In this document: piece after piece, positions 35,755-41,531 of the stretch
How positions within the stretch are numbered: the stretch's first letter is position 1
Layout of the letters: each line of letters opens with the position of its first letter
From: Gemmatales bacterium
GTDB taxonomy: Bacteria > Planctomycetota > Planctomycetia > Gemmatales > HRBIN36
Direction of reading: 5' to 3'
Length of the DNA stretch: 41,531 bases
Assembly: GCA_025056555.1 (NCBI GenBank)
Contig: JANWVZ010000008.1
Location: 1-41,531, forward strand
Made by a program: the position numbers and the translations under genes
The notes under the pieces: model-generated
Databases searched by the model: none
Told to the model about the DNA's origin: nothing
Seen by the model: only the letters and a program-made list of their open reading frames with translations

Positions 35755-38016
35755 ATGGCGCATCCAATTGCAGCAAAAACTATCCAGCGTGATGCCGACC
35801 CATTAGCGGAAAGTGCACAATTTGTGCGGGGAGTGGGACCCGCGCGGTTCGAGTTGTTGCAACGTTTAGGCATTTCCACGGTGCGAGACCTGCTTTTCTA
35901 TGTACCGCGCGACTATGAGGACATGAGTGATTTTCGCCGCATCGCGGACTTGGAGCCGGAGAAAATGCAAAGTGTGGTAGGTGAAGTGGTAGAAATTCGC
36001 GGCCAGACGACACGACGAGGTTTGGCTATCGTTTCGGTTGTCGTACACGACGGTAGCGGGGTGTTAGAAGCCCGTTGGTACAATCAGCCGTTTATGGCAC
36101 ACAAGTTTCGCTATGGTCAACGTCTGGTGCTCAGTGGCAAACCCAAACGCGCACGGAATGGTTGGTGGCAATTGAGTCATCCGCGGATTCAGCCTCTGGA
36201 TGGCGAAGAGCATCTGACGCCAGGGCAATCCAGCATTTTGCCTATCTATTCCCTAACGGAAGGGTTGCGTCAGGAACAACTGCGACGGATTATTCGTCAG
36301 GCGGTGGAACAGTACGCAGACCTGGTTCCAGAGATCCTACCGGAAAGTCTGCGCCAGCAACGGCAGTTAGTACATATCACGCAGACACTACGGTGGTTAC
36401 ATCTGCCAGCGACGTTGGAACAGGCTCGGCAAGCGCGTCGTCGGTTGGCCTATGAGGAATTCCTGCTGCTGCATCTGGCCTTAGCGCATCGTCGGCGGGA
36501 TGTCAATGCCCAGGTGCGTGCTCCGAAAATCGTCCTGACTCGTATGATAGATGCACGAATTCGCCAGCTGTTTCCCTTCACCCTGACCCGCGATCAGGAT
36601 CGCGCCATCGCCGAAATTGCGCGGGACATGGGCCAGGACAAGCCGATGCGCCGACTGTTGCAAGCCGACGTCGGAGCTGGTAAGACCGCGGTCGCGGTGT
36701 ATGCTCTGCTATTGTGCGTCGCGAACAAATATCAGGCAGCTTTGATGGCGCCCACGGAAGTTTTAGCCCGCCAGCATTGGCAAACCCTCAACCATTACCT
36801 GGCCCACAGCCGGGTGCGGCGCGTGCTATTGACCGGCTCGCTACCAGAATCCCAACGACGTTTTGCCCTGGGTGAAATCCGCATGGGACAGGTGGATCTC
36901 GTGGTCGGCACTCAGGCGCTGATTCAGAACGACGTTGAGTTCCATCGCCTGGGACTGGTGATCATTGATGAACAACATCGTTTCGGCGTGCTGCAGCGGG
37001 CGCAATTTCGGAACCTGGGAGGAGAGGGGCAGGTGCAACCCCATTATCTCGTGATGACCGCCACGCCCATTCCGCGCACTGTCGCGTTGACGTTGTTCGG
37101 CGATCTCGATGTTTCGGTGATCCGTCAGATGCCTCCAGGCCGTCAACCCGTCAAAACCAAACTCGTCGCCGAAAGCAAACGGCAAGACCTTGAAAAATAC
37201 CTGCGCAATGAAATTGATAAAGGACGTCAACTTTATGTGGTGTGTCCGCTGGTTGAAGGCGCAGCAGAAGAAGACCTGGCTGGCGACTTGTATGAAAGTT
37301 TTGGTGATGCGGCGAACAAATCATCAGCCGAAGATTCCAACTCACCGGCTGAAAAGGCATCGGCAGCACCAGCATCCCGGTTAAGCAAGAACCCATCAGT
37401 GGCCGTTTCCTATAAGGGCGCGGAAGAGCATTATGAATACTTGCGGCAGGGACCCTTTCGTGGCCTCCAGGTCGGTCTGCTCCATGGTCGCATGGATGAA
37501 CGGCGTAAGGCAAGCGTGATGGAGCGATTTCGCCGTGGCGAGACACAGGTACTGGTATGCACGACGGTAATCGAGGTCGGCGTGGATGTCCCTCAGGCTA
37601 CTTTGATGGTGATTGAACATGCGGAACGCTTCGGTCTGTCCCAACTACATCAACTTCGTGGCCGTGTGGCGCGCGGACCCGTTGCCGGGGAATGTTATCT
37701 ATTTGCTGATGTTAGTAATGAAATCAGTCGGGCTCGACTGCGGTTGTTCCTACGGACCACCGACGGTTTTGAACTGGCCGAAGCCGATGCGCGGCTGCGG
37801 GGCATTGGCCAGTTTTTCGGAACGCGCCAGCACGGTGTCAGCGAACTTCGGTTCGCTAATTTGATCCGCGACGTGGATTTGTTGGAACATGCGCGGCAAG
37901 ACGCCCTGACGCTGGCACGCACGGATCCGGGATTACGTCAGGAGGCCCACCAGCTGTTGCGTCGCGCTGTACTAGAGCGTTATGGCACAAGATTAGACCT
38001 CGCGGAAATTGGTTGA
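35755..38016 (+). CDS. recG: ATP-dependent DNA helicase RecG
   Basis: Double-strand DNA translocase that reverses stalled replication forks and processes recombination intermediates; 753 residues. The N-terminal wedge/OB domain includes GVGPARFELLQRLGI and VVGEVVEIRGQTTRRGLAIV. Helicase motifs are LQADVGAGKTAVA (Walker A), PTEVLARQH (Ia), VVGTQALIQNDV, IIDEQHRFGV (DExH), MTATPIPRT (III), LLHGRMDERRK (IV), CTTVIEVGVDVP (V) and LHQLRGRVARG (VI). Two departures are noted: motif VI has Ala where RecG proteins usually have Gly (RVGRG), and a polar Ala/Ser-rich insertion of about 40 residues lies at about 506-560 between CPLVEG and LQVGLLHGRM. The ATG has GGAGG only one base away, while AGGA at a normal distance is also present. 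Nothing suggests loss of function. Confidence 0.96.
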   Translation: MAHPIAAKTIQRDADPLAESAQFVRGVGPARFELLQRLGISTVRDLLFYVPRDYEDMSDFRRIADLEPEKMQSVVGEVVEIRGQTTRRGLAIVSVVVHDGSGVLEARWYNQPFMAHKFRYGQRLVLSGKPKRARNGWWQLSHPRIQPLDGEEHLTPGQSSILPIYSLTEGLRQEQLRRIIRQAVEQYADLVPEILPESLRQQRQLVHITQTLRWLHLPATLEQARQARRRLAYEEFLLLHLALAHRRRDVNAQVRAPKIVLTRMIDARIRQLFPFTLTRDQDRAIAEIARDMGQDKPMRRLLQADVGAGKTAVAVYALLLCVANKYQAALMAPTEVLARQHWQTLNHYLAHSRVRRVLLTGSLPESQRRFALGEIRMGQVDLVVGTQALIQNDVEFHRLGLVIIDEQHRFGVLQRAQFRNLGGEGQVQPHYLVMTATPIPRTVALTLFGDLDVSVIRQMPPGRQPVKTKLVAESKRQDLEKYLRNEIDKGRQLYVVCPLVEGAAEEDLAGDLYESFGDAANKSSAEDSNSPAEKASAAPASRLSKNPSVAVSYKGAEEHYEYLRQGPFRGLQVGLLHGRMDERRKASVMERFRRGETQVLVCTTVIEVGVDVPQATLMVIEHAERFGLSQLHQLRGRVARGPVAGECYLFADVSNEISRARLRLFLRTTDGFELAEADARLRGIGQFFGTRQHGVSELRFANLIRDVDLLEHARQDALTLARTDPGLRQEAHQLLRRAVLERYGTRLDLAEIG

Positions 38017-38113
38017 GTCGTTCATGGTGCCCCTGAAGCAGGTACTTATCGCCCATGCGCAAAGAAACTTGCCGCGAAGGGCCAGTTCCGAATGCCTTGG
38101 AATGCGATTGGAT

Positions 38114-39874
38114 CTAACTGGGCATATTCTTCAGGGCAGTACTTGCCGCAAGGTCGTGCAAACCGCGCAACGGAATTGCTATCCAATCAGGGCGATGATT
38201 GAGTTCGTAAGCGAGTTCGTAGGCGGCTTTTTCGATGAGGAAAGCGTTCAAGAGGACAAGGATGTCCCTGGCGCGAGGCGGAAGTATTTGGGAAATGTTC
38301 GGTGTCTGGATATAGCCGCGTAAGAACGCCGAGGCTGACCATAAGTACCAATGCTGCAGCCAGTGCCCTAACACGATTCTTTGGGAATCTGGCAAACCGT
38401 ACGCGAAGGTAATCTCCGCAGAAACGGCGGCATAGTGGAAGGAGCGAATCATTCCCGCAAGGTCGCGCAACGGGGCCTGTTTCTGCCGACGCTCGACTAG
38501 TGGTCTAACTGGCTCTCCCTCAAAATCCAGTATGACGAAATCATCTTCCGTGCACAGAACCTGGCCGAGATGATAATCGCCGTGAATGCGAATCTTCAGC
38601 CCGCCCGGAACAATCGCTTCCAGCTGGGATAACTGGGCTCGTAAGGGTGCTTCTAAGTGCAACACCGCCTCAGCCAAGGGCCCGACTGTTGGGGGAAGGT
38701 TCACCTTGTGCATACGCAGTAACTCTAAGCTGAGCGATAACTGCTGAGAGCAAGAGGTCATCAGCGCCTTCTGGTCAGTCGCGGTCCAAGGTTCAGGACA
38801 GAAGGCTGGCAGAGCGGAGTGAGCCAGGGCCAAGTGCATTTCGGCAGTGCGCCGTCCCAATAAGGTAAGGCGACCCAGTTGGGGTCGAAGAAGCTCGGGC
38901 CAGGCATCTGGCGCAGACTGCTGAGTCAAGGCCCATAATTGTTCGGTGCATGGCCGAGGCGTGTTATCAGGTTGGGGAGCGAAGTGACCGCCTTGGAGCA
39001 CCTGCTGGCACAGGTTGTGGAGTTCAGCCAGGGTGCAGCTCCAGGCATCCCCGCGATTTGACCGATAGCGGGTCATCATGGCCAGCAGGGTAGTGTTTTC
39101 GTCGCAGGCTCTCGAGCGACCCTGTGAGGACTGTTCTTCCGGGGCGCTTTCTCGGTAAAGCCAGGCTGCCAGCGCCATCGGTGTATGAGGAAAACGGGCT
39201 TCTTCTGTGAGATAACGCGTTATTTCCCAATCGGGACTGATACCTTCTTCAAGCCGACGGAACAACTTGAGGACCCAGGCATGTTGTAGCACAGCTAAAC
39301 TTTGGCTTTGTTCGCCCCCGTAAATGCGGATATCCTGCGGCATGGAGGTTGCAGCCGCATCAGGGGAGAAGACGGTAGTGTGCACCACCTGCCATGATGA
39401 ACCCCCCTCGGTAAGGCAAGCGCGTTCCGTTGTTCGCAGAAGTACGGTGAAGAGCGCCCACCAGAACGCTGGCATTCGGGTCGCCTCACATACAGTCCAG
39501 CTCGGGCCCCCTGGCAGATCCTGGCGTAAAAGGACTGGCGCCAGACTTGTTTCCTGGTTGCAAATCGCCAGGGGAAGCGAGTAACGTTCGCTACCACCGT
39601 CCTCGTAGGCCACCTCCAGGATGGCTATCCCCAGGAAAAGTGGTGCCGTCCGTGGGCCAACCGGATACATGAACGGGCGGTGCGTGGCATTTTCGGACTT
39701 GGCATTCGACGCCGGCAACGCGGGTAAAGCGAGCCAGTCGCGGACGCGCAACCGGTGAATGATTCGCGCTTTGCCACCGAACCAGCGCTGTTGGGTCAAA
39801 TAGTGGGGTAGATGATGCGGCAGTTCTCGCAGCAGTGTTTCGAGGACAGCTGGAGACAAATCAGCTACGTTCAT
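38114..39874 (-). CDS. Maltokinase-like protein
   Basis: Aminoglycoside-phosphotransferase-fold kinase of 586 residues, expected to phosphorylate maltose to maltose-1-phosphate with ATP, feeding the GlgE route to alpha-glucan. The N-terminal cap has the typical QRWFGGKAR phrase (about 28-36). The kinase core shows RIHGDYHLGQVL (catalytic HxDxHxxQ/N loop) and VILDFEGEPVRPLVERRQK (metal-binding DFEGEP), both characteristic of maltokinases and of the C-terminal half of trehalose synthase/kinase fusions. It is longer than stand-alone maltokinases (about 450), mostly through loops in the first half. No trehalose synthase or GlgE gene is in the window. The ATG at 39874 lies inside the end of the DHH gene (14-base overlap), so translation is coupled. 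glgC lies 11 kb away. Confidence 0.82.
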   Translation of the reverse strand: MNVADLSPAVLETLLRELPHHLPHYLTQQRWFGGKARIIHRLRVRDWLALPALPASNAKSENATHRPFMYPVGPRTAPLFLGIAILEVAYEDGGSERYSLPLAICNQETSLAPVLLRQDLPGGPSWTVCEATRMPAFWWALFTVLLRTTERACLTEGGSSWQVVHTTVFSPDAAATSMPQDIRIYGGEQSQSLAVLQHAWVLKLFRRLEEGISPDWEITRYLTEEARFPHTPMALAAWLYRESAPEEQSSQGRSRACDENTTLLAMMTRYRSNRGDAWSCTLAELHNLCQQVLQGGHFAPQPDNTPRPCTEQLWALTQQSAPDAWPELLRPQLGRLTLLGRRTAEMHLALAHSALPAFCPEPWTATDQKALMTSCSQQLSLSLELLRMHKVNLPPTVGPLAEAVLHLEAPLRAQLSQLEAIVPGGLKIRIHGDYHLGQVLCTEDDFVILDFEGEPVRPLVERRQKQAPLRDLAGMIRSFHYAAVSAEITFAYGLPDSQRIVLGHWLQHWYLWSASAFLRGYIQTPNISQILPPRARDILVLLNAFLIEKAAYELAYELNHRPDWIAIPLRGLHDLAASTALKNMPS

Positions 39875-40895
39875 AAGTAGCGAAGCTCTCGCCAGGCCGG
39901 GCTAACTCTTTTTCCACAGTGGAAACTACCATCGGGATGGCCTGCGCCAAGGGCAGGTCGAGAATCGCCCCGGCAGCGGCCGGATGCCCTCCTCCTTTCC
40001 AACGTTCAGCGAGGGAAGCGACGTTGATGCCACCGCGGGCACGAAAGCTGACCTTCGTGCCCCCCTGCGGCAGTTCGACGAAAAGCAGGCCCACTTCCAC
40101 CCCCGCAACGCTCCGTGTGTAACCGATCAGTTCGTCGCTGTCCAAAGGTGGGGCGCCGGTTTCTTCGTAGTCTGCCAGCCGAACCACACCATAACAGATT
40201 CGCCCCTGGCCTGCCAGTTGCAGCCGCTGGAGGAACAAGCCAATCAGCCGTAAGCGTTCCAGAGAGTTACATTCGTAGATCGCTTGGTAGATTTCATGAG
40301 GATCGGCACCCGCTCGGATCAAACGCCTGGCCAAGTCAAAAGTGCGTGGCTGTGTGTTACTGTGATGAAACCAGCCGGTGTCCGTAGCGATGGCCACGAA
40401 AAGGGCCCGCGCCATGTCAGGGGTCAGCTTCACTCGCAGCCGCAGGATAGCCCACCACGCTAATCGTCCAGTCGCTTCTGCGCTGGTATCCACGAAGCGG
40501 ACGGCATTCAAGTCGTCCTGGGTCTGATGGTGATCGAGGACAACCTTTCGAGCAACACTGCGACGCACCGCTTCGGCCAGGTTAGCCAACTGTGCCCAAG
40601 TGCCCGTATCGGCAATGACGAGCAAATCTGCTCCTTGAAACCATTCTGGAATGGGCCAACCCACAGGCACACTCTCCCAGCTTTGTTCCGTATCCAGGAA
40701 ACGATACCGTTCTGGGATGTGGCCGGGGACAACCACGCGGGCTTGCTTTCCCAGGCTGCGGAAGGCCAAGCGCAGCGCCTCACACGAACCTAGCGCGTCT
40801 CCATCGGGCCGCACGTGGCTCAGCAAGGCAATGTTCCGGGCCTGGGAAACCAATTCACACCACTGCTGCCACTTCAGCATGTTTGTGTACACCAT
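39861..40895 (-). CDS. DHH-family phosphoesterase, NrnA-like (nanoRNase / pAp phosphatase)
   Basis: Cytoplasmic manganese-dependent phosphoesterase of 344 residues, expected to degrade short RNA oligonucleotides (nanoRNA), 3'-phosphoadenosine-5'-phosphate or cyclic dinucleotide products. Motifs in order: LLSHVRPDGDALGS (24-37), LVIADTGTW, VVLDHHQTQDD (the DHH block), AIATDTGWFHHSNTQPRTF and, in the DHHA1 domain, WKGGGHPAAAGA. All catalytic Asp and His residues appear intact. Start: ATG at 40895 or at 40880, neither with a strong ribosome site; the first is given. It overlaps the maltokinase-like gene by 14 bases. I cannot separate nanoRNase from c-di-AMP phosphodiesterase activity, but there is no GGDEF or membrane domain as in GdpP. 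Confidence 0.9.
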   Translation of the reverse strand: MVYTNMLKWQQWCELVSQARNIALLSHVRPDGDALGSCEALRLAFRSLGKQARVVVPGHIPERYRFLDTEQSWESVPVGWPIPEWFQGADLLVIADTGTWAQLANLAEAVRRSVARKVVLDHHQTQDDLNAVRFVDTSAEATGRLAWWAILRLRVKLTPDMARALFVAIATDTGWFHHSNTQPRTFDLARRLIRAGADPHEIYQAIYECNSLERLRLIGLFLQRLQLAGQGRICYGVVRLADYEETGAPPLDSDELIGYTRSVAGVEVGLLFVELPQGGTKVSFRARGGINVASLAERWKGGGHPAAAGAILDLPLAQAIPMVVSTVEKELARPGESFATYERS

Positions 40896-40971
40896 GTCTT
40901 CAGCAGGCCGTTCTGCACCATTCGCATAGTCTCCAGCATACTGCTAATCGAGTCCGACCACCGAGAAAAGG

Positions 40972-41531
40972 TTAGAGAGGCTGTGGCCAATAGTTGGCCA
41001 GGAACCAAACTATGGGAAGCCCGGCAATTCCCATGAGCACTAAGCCGATCGTCCAGCTCCGCAAGGTCTCGAATTCGGTCAGGTTGGCAGCGCGGCATAC
41101 GACCCAGAAGCCGCTATCATTCATCCACGACCCTATCTTGGAACCGCAGCCGATCGCCAACACCAGATAAACCGGATGATAGCCGAGAAGACCGGCCATC
41201 TCAGCAGCGGTGAGTTTCTCGGGCAGGGTTCCTAGTTGCTGGGCCAAGGCATCGCGGATAATGTCGCAGGTGGTAATCATGGCGACCGTGGCCGAGCCTT
41301 GGGCCATTTTGAGTAAAGCAGTCAAGCCCCAGGCAAGCAGGAGTATCGGGATGCCCAGCCGCTCCGCTGCCTCACTCAAGGTGCCTCCCACGCCCACCTT
41401 TTCCAACATTTTACCGAAAGCCCCGCCCGCACTGGTTACCAGCAAAATCATCCCGGCTTCATCCAGAGCGGCCGTTGTAAATCGGTTTAACTCCGTGCGC
41501 TGCCACTGACGTTGCCTTGCCGTCAGATACA
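40972..41531 (-). CDS. GntP-family permease (gluconate/organic acid:H+ symporter), N-terminus cut by window edge
   Basis: The last 186 or so residues of an integral membrane transporter. I extended the frame by hand past an internal ATG at 41451: it stays open to the right edge and reads TTAALDEAGMILLVTSAGGA, a block conserved across GntP permeases, so the internal Met is not the start. Further family phrases are LAWGLTALLKMAQGSATVAM, LVLAIGCGSKIGSWMNDSGF and a C-terminal helix LVLMGIAGLPIVWFLANYWP. Full-length members have about 440-450 residues, so about 60% lies outside the window. The substrate may be gluconate, glycerate or another hydroxy acid. The DHH gene begins 76 bases downstream on the same strand. 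Confidence 0.9.
   Translation of the reverse strand, partial: YLTARQRQWQRTELNRFTTAALDEAGMILLVTSAGGAFGKMLEKVGVGGTLSEAAERLGIPILLLAWGLTALLKMAQGSATVAMITTCDIIRDALAQQLGTLPEKLTAAEMAGLLGYHPVYLVLAIGCGSKIGSWMNDSGFWVVCRAANLTEFETLRSWTIGLVLMGIAGLPIVWFLANYWPQPL

Noticed and set aside
41210-41509. 99-codon plus-strand open frame at the right edge
   Set aside because: It is antisense to the conserved GntP permease block and has no independent support.

Overview
The window is 41.5 kb of bacterial chromosome, densely coded, at moderately high GC. I see no rRNA, tRNA, transposase, integrase, CRISPR array or phage gene. Gene content points to a planctomycete, probably near the Gemmataceae. The signs are an exported protein built of three OB-like repeats, an exported beta-propeller protein next to an S55 (SpoIVB-like) peptidase, many signal-peptide-bearing proteins of unknown role, and a two-subunit bacterial glutamate synthase. 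This placement is an inference from protein style, not from a marker gene.

Layout, left to right. (1) 1-7.5 kb, all minus strand: a metallophosphoesterase cut by the left edge, a very acidic low-complexity exported protein, a secreted beta-propeller protein, an S55 peptidase and a PhoD-type phosphatase. (2) 7.9-13.8 kb: a minus-strand set (VOC/glyoxalase-fold protein, FAD/Fe-S 2-hydroxyacid dehydrogenase of YdiJ type, and an M28 peptidase or glutaminyl cyclase overlapping it by 4 bases), with an M24 Xaa-Pro peptidase transcribed divergently from only about 90 bases away. (3) 13.8-17.2 kb, sparse: an exported protein plus a cupin, about 1 kb of non-coding DNA with degenerate direct repeats, and the OB-repeat protein. 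(4) 17.3-22.2 kb, minus strand: HAD phosphatase, sugar-nucleotide epimerase, MnmE and a Kef/CPA2-type cation:proton antiporter. (5) 22.6-28.0 kb, plus strand: a membrane-anchored protein, an ABC ATPase and an ABC permease in one tight cassette, then GlgC (ADP-glucose pyrophosphorylase) and a small anchored DUF6174-like protein. (6) 28.1-35.5 kb, minus strand: gltD, gltB and a LysR regulator that precedes them in the same direction. (7) 35.7-41.5 kb: recG on plus; then on minus a maltokinase-like kinase overlapping an NrnA-like DHH phosphoesterase, and a GntP-type permease cut by the right edge.

Metabolically the window combines ammonia assimilation (gltBD with a plausible regulator), storage-glucan metabolism (glgC and the maltokinase-like gene, 11 kb apart), and genome and tRNA upkeep (recG, nrnA-like, mnmE). 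I did not find a clearly new multi-gene system. The items most worth a second look are the acidic protein with a seven-residue aromatic period, the Fur-box-like palindrome lying over divergent overlapping promoters between the LysR gene and recG, the reversed order of catalytic motifs in the S55 peptidase, and the repeat-bearing non-coding kilobase at 15.4-16.4 kb.
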